The position numbers were made by a program, and so were the translations under genes. A stretch of DNA of 64,000 nt, taken from NCBI RefSeq assembly GCF_034427435.1, contig NZ_JAXQNP010000003.1, positions 1,612,001-1,676,000 of the forward strand, given 5' to 3'. The notes under the pieces were generated by a model. It had not been told where the DNA came from. It worked only from the letters and a program-made list of their open reading frames with translations, and did not search any database. This DNA comes from Nitrospirillum sp034427435. GTDB taxonomy: Bacteria > Pseudomonadota > Alphaproteobacteria > Azospirillales > Azospirillaceae. Numbering within the stretch: the first letter of the stretch is position 1; the number at the start of each line of letters is the position of its first letter. Below, one piece after another: positions 8,468-19,785 of the stretch.

Positions 8468-9127
8468 TCAGGCGACGGAGGCCAAGGGCGCGTCCAGGGC
8501 CAGCACGTCCGCCAGGCTGACGCTGCGCACGCCGGCCGCCGTCCAGTCGCGCCGCGCGGCGGTGAGGGAGCCGTGCAGGTCGATGGCCCGGCAGGCGTCC
8601 TCCACGATCAGCGCCTCGAAGCCCAGGCGGGCGGCATCGGTGGCGGAGTAGGCGACGCAATAGTCCGTGGCCAGCCCCGCCAGGTAGATCCGCTGCACCC
8701 CGCGTTCACGCAGGGCGCCGGCCAGGCCGGTCGGCGTCACCCGGTCATTCTCGAAAAAGGCGGAATAGCTGTCGATATGCGGGCGGAAGCCCTTGCGCAC
8801 CACCAGCTGCGCCTTGTCCACCGCCGGGGCCAGCCCGGGATGGAAGGCCGCGCCCTGCGTCCCCTGGACGCAGTGGTCCGGCCACAGCATCTGCGGCCCA
8901 TAGGGCATCTGCACCATGTCGAACGGGCGATGGCCAGCATGGGCGCTGGCGAAGGAACGGTGGCCGGCCGGGTGCCAGTCCTGCGTCAGGATCACGGTGG
9001 CGAAATGGGCCGCCAGCTCATTGGCCGGGCCCACCACCGCGTCGCCGTCCGCGACGGCAAGGGCCCCGCCGGGACAAAAATCGTTCTGGATGTCGATCAG
9101 GATCAAGGCGTCGGTATCGGTGCGCAT
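8468..9127 (-). CDS. pncA: Nicotinamidase / isochorismatase-family hydrolase
   Basis: A 219-residue PncA-type enzyme that would hydrolyse nicotinamide to nicotinate in NAD salvage. The catalytic triad is visible: Asp in LIDIQNDF (residue ~10), Lys in VVRKGF, and Cys in GLATDYCVAY. The metal site is the DWHPAGHRSF segment near residues 50-60. The open frame extends to 9223, but the extra ~32 residues are arginine-rich and unlike the family. The ATG at 9127 gives the usual ~215-residue length. It is monocistronic, with its own terminator at 8289-8325. Confidence 0.9.
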   Translation of the reverse strand: MRTDTDALILIDIQNDFCPGGALAVADGDAVVGPANELAAHFATVILTQDWHPAGHRSFASAHAGHRPFDMVQMPYGPQMLWPDHCVQGTQGAAFHPGLAPAVDKAQLVVRKGFRPHIDSYSAFFENDRVTPTGLAGALRERGVQRIYLAGLATDYCVAYSATDAARLGFEALIVEDACRAIDLHGSLTAARRDWTAAGVRSVSLADVLALDAPLASVA

Positions 9128-9259
9128 TCGGACTGCCTGGCGTTCGGGGCGGCTCCTGCGGCGGCGGGAGGCACGCGTGATGGTTTCCAGCGACTCCGCG
9201 CCCAAAGGCACCGCCGCCTTCACACGGGGAATTCATTCATCTGAAACACATCGTACATG

Positions 9260-9293
9260 AAAAAGCCCTCCCAAACCGCAGTTCAGGAGGGCT
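9260..9293 (-). terminator. rne intrinsic terminator
   Basis: On the minus strand AGCCCTCC (9286-9293 side) pairs with GGAGGGCT (9264-9271 side) around a 14-nt loop and is followed by TTTTT. This is a canonical terminator about 60 bp beyond the rne stop. Confidence 0.8.
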
Positions 9294-9309
9294 GATTCTT
9301 TTAGGATTA

Positions 9310-9346
9310 TGGCCCTAGGCCCTCTGTCCGAAGGGGCCTAGGGCCA
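9310..9346. repeat. Perfect inverted repeat just after rne
   Basis: GGCCCTAGGCC at 9311-9321 and GGCCTAGGGCC at 9335-9345 form a perfect 11-bp inverted repeat, with one more T-A pair outside. It begins 8 bp after the rne stop, upstream of the T-tailed terminator. The tandem hairpins may stabilise the mRNA 3' end. Confidence 0.6.
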
Positions 9347-9353
9347 GAAGGAC

Positions 9354-12300
9354 TTATTTCAGCACGCGGCTCCACCAACCCTTTTTCGGCTGTTCCACCG
9401 GCGGATTCAGCTCCACCGATGGATGCACCGTGGGGGCGGCTTCATCAGCCGTGGGCACCACGTCGGTCGCCGGCTCCGCCGCTACCGGTTCCGTCACCGC
9501 CGGTTCCGTCACCGCCGGTTCCGTTACCACCGCCTCGGCAACCGGCGTGTCGGTCACGGCCAGCGGGGCTTCGGCAGTAGCTTCTTCAGCAGGGACTTCG
9601 GCGGCGGGGGCGGCCTTCTTGCGGCTGCGGGTGGCGCGCTTGGGCTTGGCCGGGGCCTCTTCGACGACCGGCGCGGCCTCGGCCACCGGGGCTTCCGCCG
9701 CCGGCGCGTCGGTCACGGCCAGGGGGGCCTCGGCAGTAGCCTCTTCGGCGGCGGGGGCGGCCTTCTTGCGGCTGCGGGTGGCGCGCTTGGGCTTGGCCGG
9801 GGCCTCTTCCGCGACCGGCTCGGCGGCCGGGGCGGCGTCGACCGGGGCGGGCTCGGCCACCGGGGCGGCCACCACCTCGGCCGGGGCTTCCACCACCGGC
9901 TCGGTGGCGGGCACCGGAACGGCGGCGTCGGCGGTCACGGCATCGCCTTCGGCACCCTCGGCCGCGACGACGTCACCATCCTCACCCTCGGCGGCATCAC
10001 TTCCCGTGACGTCACCCTCGGCGCCTTCACCCTCGGCACCATGGCGGCCGCGACGGCGACCGCCGCGCTTGCCGCGACGGCGCTTCTTGCGCTCGCCATT
10101 GGCGTCATCGCCATCGGCGGTTTCCAGGCCCCCGGCACCTTCGCCGTCAGCACCCTCGCCATCGGCATCCTCGCCAGCGGCGGGGTCGATGGCTTCACCG
10201 GCGACGCCGGCCTCGGCGGGCTGTTCGTCCTCGGCCGCGTCGGCGGCCTGCGGCGCGCCTTCGCCCCGCTCATGCCCACCGCCACGGCGGCGGCGGCGGC
10301 GGCGGCGGCGGTCCTGGCCGTTGCCTTCGCCATGGCCGTTCTCGGCCGTGGTTTCCTCGACCTCTTCCTCGGCGACCTCTTCCTCCACCTCATCGGCCTT
10401 TTCCAGGGCGCGGTCGGTTTCGGCGTAGATGCGCTCGGCACTGACGGCGGCAGCGGGCTGGTCGTCGGCGGCCGTGCGGGCGCGGATGCGCTCCAGACGG
10501 TGGTCCGGCGGCACCAGGCTGTCGTCGGTCGACAGGAAGACGCGCAGGCCATAGCGGCGCTCGATGGCCGTCAGGGCGTCGCGCTTCTGGTTAAGGATGT
10601 ACAGGGTGACCGAGCTGGCGGCCGTCACCGTGATTTCGGTGGACCGGCGGCGGATGCCCTCATCCTCGATGGCCCGCAGCACGGCCAGGGCCGCGCTTTC
10701 CAGCGACCGCACCATGCCGGTGCCCTCGCAGTGCGGGCAACGCTCGAAGTTGATTTCCTGCAGGCTGGGGCGCAGCCGCTGGCGCGACAGCTCCATCAGG
10801 CCGAAGGGCGAGATGCGGCCCAGCTGGATGCGCGCCCGGTCGGCCTTCATGGCCTCCTTCAGGCGCTTCTCGACCGCGGCGTTGTTGCGGCCGTCCTCCA
10901 TGTCGATGAAGTCGATGACGATCAGGCCGGCCAGGTCGCGCAGGCGCAGCTGGCGGGCCACCTCCTCGGCGGCCTCCAGGTTGGTGCGCACCGCCGTCTC
11001 CTCGATGTTCCGCTCCTTGGTGGAGCGGCCGGAGTTCACGTCGATGGCGACCAGGGCTTCCGTCTGGTTGATGACGATGTACCCGCCGGAGCGCAACTGC
11101 ACCACCGGGTTGAACATGGCGTCGATCTGGTTTTCCACCTGGAAGCGGTGGAACAGCGGAATGTCGTCCGTGTAGGGCTGGATCTTCTTGGCGTGGCTGG
11201 GCATCAGCATGCGCATGAAGTCCTTGGCGGTGCGGTAGCCCGCAGCACCTTCCACATGCACTTCGTCGATGTCGCTGGCGTACAGGTCGCGGATGGACCG
11301 CTTGATGAGATTCGCTTCCTCATAAATCAGCGCCGGCGCCACCGCCTGCATGGTCTGCTCGCGGATATTGTCCCACAGACGCATCAGGTACTCGAGGTCG
11401 CGCTTGATCTCCTGCTTGGACCGTTCCATGCCCGCGGTGCGCAGGATGACGGCCATGCCTTTCGGAATGTCCAGCTCCTCCAGCAACTCCTTCAGGCGCT
11501 TGCGGTCCTGCGGGTTGGTGATCTTGCGGGAAATGCCGCCGCCCCGGGGGGTGTTGGGCATCAGCACGCAGTAGCGGCCGGGCAGCGACAGATAGGTGGT
11601 CAGGGCGGCACCCTTGGTGCCGCGCTCTTCCTTCGTCACCTGCACCAGCAGGATCTGCCGGCGGCGGATGACTTCCTGGATCTTGTAGGACCGCAGCGAG
11701 CGGGGGCGGCGGCGCTCCTCGCCCTCGTCCTCGGCGTGCGCGGCCTCGCCATGGCCGTTTTCCTGGGGCGCGCGGTCGCCGTTGCGGTCGCCCCGCTCCC
11801 GGCCGCGGCGGCCGCGGCGGCCACGATGACGGCGGCGGTCGGCGGCCTGGCGGCTCGCGTCGCCTTCACCGGTTTCGCCATCGGCGTCGGCGCTCTCACC
11901 ATCGCCGCCCTCATCACCCTCGGCATCGCCGTCGGTGTCGTCGTCCTCGCCGTCACCCTCGACGTATTCCGCCGTCTCGCCATCGGCGTCGCCGCTGGCG
12001 GCGTGCTCGGCGGACAGTTCCTCGGTGATGTAGGGCTGCTCGATGGTCAGCGGCTGCGCCGGCGGCACATAGGCGTCTTCGGGGTGCCCCTCCGGCACCA
12101 CCAGGTCGGTGGCCACCGTCTCATGGGCGCCCACCTCGTCCGCGACCGCCTCATAAGCGGCGGCGGGTTTGGCCTGGGCGTCGTCATAGCTGACGGCGGA
12201 GGCGCCGGCTTCCAGCAGGGGCGGATGCTCCGCCGCGTGCAGGGCCTCCTCCTCCTCGTGCTCCAGCGCCTCGCGCTCCCGCTCCAGTTCCTCCTGCTCG

Positions 12301-12572
12301 CGCAGCAGGGCCTCGCGGTCGGCGACCGGGATGCGGTAGTAGTCGGGATGGATTTCAGAGAAGGCGAGGAAGCCGTGGCGGTTGCCGCCGTACTCCACGA
12401 AGGCCGCCTGCAACGACGGCTCCACCCGGATCACCTTGGCAAGATAGATATTGCCCTTCAGCTGCTTCCGGCTGGCGATTTCGAAATCAAGCTCATCGAG
12501 CTTGTTACCGTTGACGACGACGACCCGGGTCTGCTCCGGATGCGTGGCGTCGACAAGCATACGCTTGGCCAT
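9354..12572 (-). CDS. rne: Ribonuclease E/G family endoribonuclease
   Basis: A 1072-residue RNase E that cleaves single-stranded AU-rich RNA and scaffolds the degradosome. The N-terminal S1 domain (from LKGNIYLAKVIRVEPSLQAAFVEYG) is split by an acidic low-complexity insertion of ~190 residues, as in other alphaproteobacteria. The DNase I-like catalytic part has IDVNSGRSTKERN near residue 510 and IDFIDMEDGRNN near 556, supplying the Mg-binding aspartates. The Zn-link CPHC is near 610. The C-terminal ~330 residues are disordered, with Arg-rich and Glu/Ala-rich blocks and a duplicated segment. AGGA lies 7 nt before the ATG. The long upstream leader is compatible with autoregulation. Confidence 0.95.
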   Translation of the reverse strand: MAKRMLVDATHPEQTRVVVVNGNKLDELDFEIASRKQLKGNIYLAKVIRVEPSLQAAFVEYGGNRHGFLAFSEIHPDYYRIPVADREALLREQEELEREREALEHEEEEALHAAEHPPLLEAGASAVSYDDAQAKPAAAYEAVADEVGAHETVATDLVVPEGHPEDAYVPPAQPLTIEQPYITEELSAEHAASGDADGETAEYVEGDGEDDDTDGDAEGDEGGDGESADADGETGEGDASRQAADRRRHRGRRGRRGRERGDRNGDRAPQENGHGEAAHAEDEGEERRRPRSLRSYKIQEVIRRRQILLVQVTKEERGTKGAALTTYLSLPGRYCVLMPNTPRGGGISRKITNPQDRKRLKELLEELDIPKGMAVILRTAGMERSKQEIKRDLEYLMRLWDNIREQTMQAVAPALIYEEANLIKRSIRDLYASDIDEVHVEGAAGYRTAKDFMRMLMPSHAKKIQPYTDDIPLFHRFQVENQIDAMFNPVVQLRSGGYIVINQTEALVAIDVNSGRSTKERNIEETAVRTNLEAAEEVARQLRLRDLAGLIVIDFIDMEDGRNNAAVEKRLKEAMKADRARIQLGRISPFGLMELSRQRLRPSLQEINFERCPHCEGTGMVRSLESAALAVLRAIEDEGIRRRSTEITVTAASSVTLYILNQKRDALTAIERRYGLRVFLSTDDSLVPPDHRLERIRARTAADDQPAAAVSAERIYAETDRALEKADEVEEEVAEEEVEETTAENGHGEGNGQDRRRRRRRRRGGGHERGEGAPQAADAAEDEQPAEAGVAGEAIDPAAGEDADGEGADGEGAGGLETADGDDANGERKKRRRGKRGGRRRGRHGAEGEGAEGDVTGSDAAEGEDGDVVAAEGAEGDAVTADAAVPVPATEPVVEAPAEVVAAPVAEPAPVDAAPAAEPVAEEAPAKPKRATRSRKKAAPAAEEATAEAPLAVTDAPAAEAPVAEAAPVVEEAPAKPKRATRSRKKAAPAAEVPAEEATAEAPLAVTDTPVAEAVVTEPAVTEPAVTEPVAAEPATDVVPTADEAAPTVHPSVELNPPVEQPKKGWWSRVLK
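9596..9662. repeat. Exact 67-bp direct repeat in the rne tail, copy 1
   Basis: These 67 bp are identical to 9743-9809 (offset 147 bp, i.e. 49 codons). They encode a lysine/arginine-rich KPKRATRSRKKAAPAAE segment, which is therefore present twice in the disordered C-terminus of RNase E. Confidence 0.75.
9743..9809. repeat. Exact 67-bp direct repeat in the rne tail, copy 2
   Basis: Second copy of the 9596-9662 repeat, in the same frame. Exact DNA identity in a disordered region suggests a recent in-frame duplication, or selection for a repeated basic RNA- or protein-binding patch. Confidence 0.75.
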
Positions 12573-13157
12573 TTTTTATCCTCATGGCACAGGGACGGCA
12601 TGCCCGCACGACGGACGGGCCCACCGGTGTGCCACCGTTTAGTGCCGAAGCGTTGGGTCCCCATCGCCGCCGAGCGAAGAACACCCCGAAACGGCGCTTC
12701 CAGGAAGCGGCCAGCGGGGGGCGGGCGACACGGACCTGGCGCCAACCCCAATCCTTATCAAGGGGGCCGGCGCCGGCTTCGTGGTTTCACAGGACCGAGC
12801 ATCCCATCAAGCGTCACACCCACGGATCGCATCGCAGCGGACTTGGCTGGCTGCGGCACGAGACCCGGGGGCGACGCCCCTACCCCGGGGAGGGGCAGGC
12901 CAGGATACTGGTTGTCGCGAATTCAAGATAAACACGGGGTGGCCCATACTACAATGAAAGAATCACGGGCGGGCTCGGGGGCTGATGGCGACCCGGCCTT
13001 GTTCGGACGGGCGGGGCGGGGTGGGGCCGCCCCGCCGCCGCCGCGCGCCCGCCGTTTCTTAGCCAGAATCTCATGATCATGCTTGAAGCGATTGATTCGT
13101 CGGCGGTATAAGGCCCATTGGTAAGGCCCGTCTCGTCTCGTTCGGGGGGAACCTGTC
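12573..13157. promoter_or_regulatory. Divergent rne/amidase intergenic region with a long rne leader
   Basis: 585 bp without a convincing gene. It must hold the rne promoter and 5' leader (minus strand) and the amidase promoter (plus strand). Visible features are a G/C-rich self-complementary stretch at about 12865-12900 (CCCGGGG, GGGGC/GCCCC pairs), a run of G/C blocks at 13010-13060, and the 10-bp palindrome CATGATCATG at 13072-13081. Short frames across it have biased composition but no family resemblance and no convincing starts. Confidence 0.45.
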
Positions 13158-14651
13158 TTGTCCGCCTTTGGGCGTCGACATCATCTGTTCTTGGCATATC
13201 GGGGGAGGCGGCGCGCACCCCTCGCGGGCGCCCTGGTGGGCGCGGCGATTGTGGCTGGGCTCTCCCTGATTTCGCCCTGGGCCGCCCCCTCGGCGGCAGC
13301 CGGCAGCCTGGGGACCCTGGGCGGCCTGGATGTCGCGCAGGCGCAGTCGTTGCGCATGCCCTCCGCGCCCAACCGCAGCGCCGTCCTGGCCGTGCGGCTG
13401 GGCCTGCAAGGGGACCAGACCCGGTTCGTGCTGGAGATGAGCGCCCGCACCGACTACCGCGTCACCACGTCCGTCAGCCCGACGCAGGTGGTGATCGACC
13501 TGCCGGCCGTGAACTGGCAGGCAGCGCTGCCTGGCGCCGGCCGAGGCCTGGTCAAGGCGATCCGCATGACCAACAGCCTGACCGGCTCCGCCCAGGTGGT
13601 GCTGGAAACCGACGGCCCGGTGCGCGTGGCCAACGCCGATTTCCTGCCGGCGCGGGACGGCCATCCACCCCGCCTGGTGCTGGATCTGGCCCATGGTGAC
13701 CTGGGCAGCCTGATGGCCGCCGTCGCCGGCCCGTCCGCCCCGCCGCCACCGCCCACCGCCCGGACGGAGGAAACCCCGGCCGTCGCCGTTCTGCCCGACG
13801 CGCCGCGCGCCGATCTGCCGCCATCGGCGGGAGCGGGGGGCGCCGTCGTGCCGGCCGCCAACCGCATCGGCGCCCTGCCGCCCCAGCCGGCGCCCAAGGC
13901 GGATCCGGTGGTGGTTGTGCCACCTTCGCCGGGAGCCAAGCCCACCCTGCGCGACCGCACGCCGCTGATCGTCCTGGACCCCGGCCATGGTGGCGACGAT
14001 CCCGGCGCCACCGCCGTCACTGGCGTCTATGAGAAGGACATCACGCTGGCCATGGCCCGGGCGGTGGCCCGCGCGCTGGAGGCCACCGGCCGCTATCGCG
14101 TGGCGCTGACCCGCGACAGCGACGTCTTCATCCCCCTGCGGGATCGCCCGGGCAAGGCGCGGGCGCTGGGCGCCGACCTGTTCATCTCCCTGCATGCCGA
14201 CATCGTGGTGGGCCGTTCCGTGCGGGGCCTGTCGGTCTACACCCTGTCGGACAAGGCCACCGACCGCGAGGCCGACATGCTGGCCCAGCGGGAGAACCGG
14301 TCCGACGCCATTGCCGGCCTGGACTTGGCGGACCAGAGCACCCAGGTGGCCAGCATCCTGATCGACCTGGCGCAGCGCGACACCCGCAACCAGTCGCGGC
14401 GCCTGGCCAACCTGGTGGTGGACTCGGTGGGGCGGGACATCGCGCTGCTGAACTCACCCTTGCGCTCCGCCGGTTTCGCCGTGCTGACGGCGCCGGACGT
14501 GCCCGCCATCCTGGTGGAGATGGGCTACCTGTCCCACCCCACCGACGCCCGCCTGTTGACCACGGACAGCCACCGCCGGCGTTTCGCCGCCGACATGGTG
14601 CGCGCCATCGACAGCTATTTCGGCCCCCGGCGGCCCGCAGGACGCAAGTAG
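13158..14651 (+). CDS. N-acetylmuramoyl-L-alanine amidase (AMIN + Amidase_3)
   Basis: A 497-residue periplasmic zinc amidase of the AmiC type, which cuts the bond between MurNAc and the stem peptide during daughter-cell separation. After a basic N-terminus and hydrophobic signal segment (residues ~20-45) comes an AMIN domain (~75-185), then a Pro-rich linker. The Amidase_3 domain follows (~265-490), with zinc ligands in LDPGHGG, VYEKD and SLHAD and the catalytic Glu in VEMGY. The start is TTG at 13158, with GGGGGGA 7 nt upstream. It is followed by PBP1A about 160 bp later, a common alphaproteobacterial pairing. Confidence 0.92.
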   Translation: MSAFGRRHHLFLAYRGRRRAPLAGALVGAAIVAGLSLISPWAAPSAAAGSLGTLGGLDVAQAQSLRMPSAPNRSAVLAVRLGLQGDQTRFVLEMSARTDYRVTTSVSPTQVVIDLPAVNWQAALPGAGRGLVKAIRMTNSLTGSAQVVLETDGPVRVANADFLPARDGHPPRLVLDLAHGDLGSLMAAVAGPSAPPPPPTARTEETPAVAVLPDAPRADLPPSAGAGGAVVPAANRIGALPPQPAPKADPVVVVPPSPGAKPTLRDRTPLIVLDPGHGGDDPGATAVTGVYEKDITLAMARAVARALEATGRYRVALTRDSDVFIPLRDRPGKARALGADLFISLHADIVVGRSVRGLSVYTLSDKATDREADMLAQRENRSDAIAGLDLADQSTQVASILIDLAQRDTRNQSRRLANLVVDSVGRDIALLNSPLRSAGFAVLTAPDVPAILVEMGYLSHPTDARLLTTDSHRRRFAADMVRAIDSYFGPRRPAGRK

Positions 14652-14813
14652 GCCTCCCGCAAATAAGCCACAGTCGCGTCGCGATAGCTTGCGGCGGCAG
14701 TCGTGCGCCTGGGGCATGCGCGCCGCCGCCGGCCGGACGGCGACAGGGCGGGCGCTTCCTGCTAGGGTGCCGCGGTCTTTTGGTCTTATCGCCCGCGGGT
14801 GTTGGTCGGTTCC

Positions 14814-17267
<2,454 letters not shown>

Positions 17268-17274
17268 GTGTGCC

Positions 17275-17664
17275 TCAGGCGCTGATGTCCCCATCCCGGA
17301 CGCCGGCGATCACGGAGGCTACATTATAGCCGTTGCCCTGGATGATTCGGGCGTCGGGTTCCCCCAGTTCGGCCGCACGGTCGATCCATCGCTTCATTTC
17401 ATGCTCATCCCCCCGTTCACGGGCGATCATGGCGATGTTCCAGGCCGCGTCGGGGCTGCCGAAGTCATTGGCCAGAAGCAGCCATTTCATGGCCGCATCG
17501 GATGTCGTTGTTTCTTCCGACAGATACAAACCCAAGAACACGATGGCTGACCGGTCACCGCCTTCGGCCATTCTGGTCAGACGTTCCAGGCCCTTCTGGC
17601 GATCCTCATTGACCAGCCGAATGATGGGCTCGAGAGCGTCTGTTATTTGCGGGGTGAAGCTCAT
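17275..17664 (-). CDS. Small Sel1/TPR-like repeat protein
   Basis: A 129-residue soluble protein with no signal peptide. The middle shows Sel1-like alpha-helical repeats: AAMKWLLLANDFGSPDAAWNIAMIARERG and MKRWIDRAAELGEPDARI, each with the Gly/Ala spacing of SLR motifs. Such small proteins usually mediate protein-protein contacts. The ATG has GGAAAG 4 nt upstream. It converges on PBP1A with only 7 bp between stops. No function can be assigned, and its GC content is slightly lower than that of its neighbours. Confidence 0.65.
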   Translation of the reverse strand: MSFTPQITDALEPIIRLVNEDRQKGLERLTRMAEGGDRSAIVFLGLYLSEETTTSDAAMKWLLLANDFGSPDAAWNIAMIARERGDEHEMKRWIDRAAELGEPDARIIQGNGYNVASVIAGVRDGDISA

Positions 17665-17751
17665 AATCTTTCCGTGAAGCCGTGAATGTGGGCTCTCTGG
17701 ACAAGGATTATCTTCTAGTTGATCTTCGGCTACCCGACCATGGGGTTGCGT

Positions 17752-17790
17752 GAAAACAAACGGGCCGCCCCGGCGATGGGGCGGCCCGTT
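17752..17790 (-). terminator. Intrinsic terminator of the SDR gene
   Basis: A perfect 12-bp stem (17760-17771 with 17778-17789, ACGGGCCGCCCC type) with a 6-nt loop is followed on the minus strand by TTGTTTTC. It lies about 20 bp beyond the SDR stop. Confidence 0.8.
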
Positions 17791-17807
17791 CCGGTTCAGG
17801 CGCTGGT

Positions 17808-18626
17808 TTACGCGGCCGGCTTCAGGCGGGCGGCGGCCTCGCTGTGCGACAGGTTGGGCTTCAGCTTCTGGCGGGCATCCTCATAGGCCTGCCAGTCGGC
17901 CAGGTCGGGCAGGGCCGGGATGGTGATCAGTTCCCCCTGGTCCAGGCCCGCCAGCGCGGCGTCCACCATCTCCTCCGCCGGCATCACGATCTCCTGCGGC
18001 AGGTGCTCCACCGGCACGCCGGCCACGCCCCAGAACTCCGTCCGCGTGGCACCGGGCAGCACGGCCTGGGCACGCAGGCCCTTGCCCGCCAATTCATGGT
18101 GCAGCGACTGGGTGAAGGCGACGACAAAGGCCTTGGTGCCGCCGTAGGTGCCATTCAGGATTTCCGGCGCGATGCCGGCGATGGAAGCGATGTTGATCAC
18201 CAGGCCGCCGCCGCGCTTCACCAACCCAGGCACGGCGGCGTAGGTCAGGCGGGTCAGGGCGGTGACATTCAGCTGGATCATGGCCTCCATGGCGTCCACA
18301 TCCGTGTCCAGCAGCGGCGCCGTGGCGCCGACGCCGGCATTGTTCACCAGGGCGGTGATGCGGGCGTCCTCGCGCAGGCGGGCCTCCACCGTGCGCAGGT
18401 CGCTGGCCTTGGTCAGGTCGGCGGCCAGCACTTCCACCGTGCGGCCGGTTTCCGCCGCCAGGCGCTGGGCGCGTTCCTGAAGGCGGCCAGCGTTGCGCGC
18501 CACCAGGATCAGGTCATAGCCACGGCGGGCCAGGCGGTCGGCATAGATGGCGCCGATGCCGGAGGAGGCGCCGGTGACGACGGCGGTGCCTTTGGGGGCG
18601 GTGCCTTTGGTGGAAATGCTGCTCAT
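17808..18626 (-). CDS. SDR family NAD(P)-dependent oxidoreductase
   Basis: A 272-residue classical short-chain dehydrogenase/reductase. The cofactor motif TGASSGIG is near residue 18, LVNNAGVG near 93, and the catalytic Ser of INIASIAG and YGGTK (Tyr-x-x-x-Lys) lie near 145-165. The substrate is not evident. It is divergently arranged with the GlxA-type regulator gene, a frequent pairing in which the regulator controls the SDR. The gene ends at a clear intrinsic terminator. Confidence 0.87.
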   Translation of the reverse strand: MSSISTKGTAPKGTAVVTGASSGIGAIYADRLARRGYDLILVARNAGRLQERAQRLAAETGRTVEVLAADLTKASDLRTVEARLREDARITALVNNAGVGATAPLLDTDVDAMEAMIQLNVTALTRLTYAAVPGLVKRGGGLVINIASIAGIAPEILNGTYGGTKAFVVAFTQSLHHELAGKGLRAQAVLPGATRTEFWGVAGVPVEHLPQEIVMPAEEMVDAALAGLDQGELITIPALPDLADWQAYEDARQKLKPNLSHSEAAARLKPAA

Positions 18627-18765
18627 GATCCGGTTTCCTTTCGCTTGGACACCGGCGGGCCGCCGGCGTTGACAGGGGAAAGATACCGGCGCAGGGTCTT
18701 GTCACGAATGTCATTGATGCCACTTTTCAGGACATACTGCTGTCCGTCCATCCCTGGAGAGCCCC

Positions 18766-19704
18766 ATGCGGCGTGTCGGTGTCGTCGTCTTCCCCGGTTT
18801 CCAGATCCTGGATTTGGTGGTCGTCACGGTGTTCGAGGTGGCGAACATCATCGCCGGCCGGCCGGTCTATGATGTCCATCTGGTGTCGGAGCTGGGGGGC
18901 ATGGTGACCAGTTCCTCCGGCGTGGCGGTCCAGGCCCAGCCGCCGGGGGACCTTAGCTATGACACGCTCATGGTCGCTGGCGCCCTGGACTTGGCGGTGG
19001 TGCCCGCCAGCCTGGCGGTGTTCGTGCGCGGGGCGGCCCGCGCCGCTCGCCGCACGGCCAGCATATGCACGGGCGCCGCCGTCCTGGCGCGCGCCGGCCT
19101 GTTGGAGGGGCGGCGGGTCACGACGCACTGGCTGGTCGCCCGCGCTCTGCAACGGGAGTTTCCCACCCTGCGCATGGAGGAGGATCGCATCTTCATCCAG
19201 GACGGCCCCATCTGGACATCGGCCGGCATGACCGCCGGCATCGACCTGGCGCTGGCCCTGGTGGAGGAGGATTTGGGCGCCGACATCTCCCGCGCCGTGG
19301 CGCGCAAGATGGTGGTGTATCACCGCCGCCCGGGCGGGCAGTCCCAGTTCTCCGCCCTGCTGGAACTGGAGCCCCGGTCGGACCGCATCCAGACGGTGGT
19401 GCGCTATGCCCGTGAGAACCTGAAAGAGGATCTGTCGGTGGAGCGGTTGGCCGAGGTGGCGCATCTCAGCCCCCGGCAGTTCAGCCGCGCCTTCCACGCC
19501 GAAACCGGCCAATCGCCCGCCAAGGCGGTGGAGAACCTGCGTCTGGAGGCGGCGCGGGCGCTGATGGAGGAGGGGCGCCACCCCATCGAGATCATCGTGC
19601 GCGAAACCGGCTTTGGCGACCGCGAGCGCATGCGCCGCGCCTTCCTGCGCGCCTTCGGCCAGCCGCCCCAGGCGTTCCAGCGGACCGCGCGGCTCAGCGC
19701 CTGA
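18766..19704 (+). CDS. GlxA family AraC-type transcriptional regulator
   Basis: A 312-residue regulator with an N-terminal DJ-1/PfpI-like class I glutamine amidotransferase-fold domain (residues ~1-165, including SICTGAAVLARAGLLEGRRVTTHW around the nucleophile-elbow cysteine). A C-terminal AraC double helix-turn-helix follows (residues ~215-310, ENLKEDLSVERLAEVAHLSPRQFSRAF and GFGDRERMRRAF). Such proteins sense small metabolites through the N-terminal domain. The divergent SDR gene is the likely target. The 139-bp intergenic region contains GGACA-6-TGTCC at 18730-18745, which could be its operator. Confidence 0.88.
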   Translation: MRRVGVVVFPGFQILDLVVVTVFEVANIIAGRPVYDVHLVSELGGMVTSSSGVAVQAQPPGDLSYDTLMVAGALDLAVVPASLAVFVRGAARAARRTASICTGAAVLARAGLLEGRRVTTHWLVARALQREFPTLRMEEDRIFIQDGPIWTSAGMTAGIDLALALVEEDLGADISRAVARKMVVYHRRPGGQSQFSALLELEPRSDRIQTVVRYARENLKEDLSVERLAEVAHLSPRQFSRAFHAETGQSPAKAVENLRLEAARALMEEGRHPIEIIVRETGFGDRERMRRAFLRAFGQPPQAFQRTARLSA

Positions 19705-19785
19705 TTAAAATCGATTTTAATCGGAGGGGTGCGGGGGGCCGATATATACGGTGAAATACAACGAAGCCCTATAAGGACCCTCATC

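Noticed and set aside
9423..13076. Very long plus-strand open frame opposite rne
   Set aside because: It is the antisense of rne. Its low-complexity Arg/Gly/His/Ala product reflects the GC-rich acidic repeats of the RNase E tail, and no family resemblance was seen.
13072..13081. 10-bp palindrome CATGATCATG before the amidase
   Set aside because: Short self-complementary sequence without spacing or a partner site to support a function.
18730..18745. GGACA-6-TGTCC inverted repeat between the SDR and the GlxA-type regulator
   Set aside because: A 5-bp arm is expected often by chance. Mentioned only as a possible operator in the regulator entry, not as a separate site.
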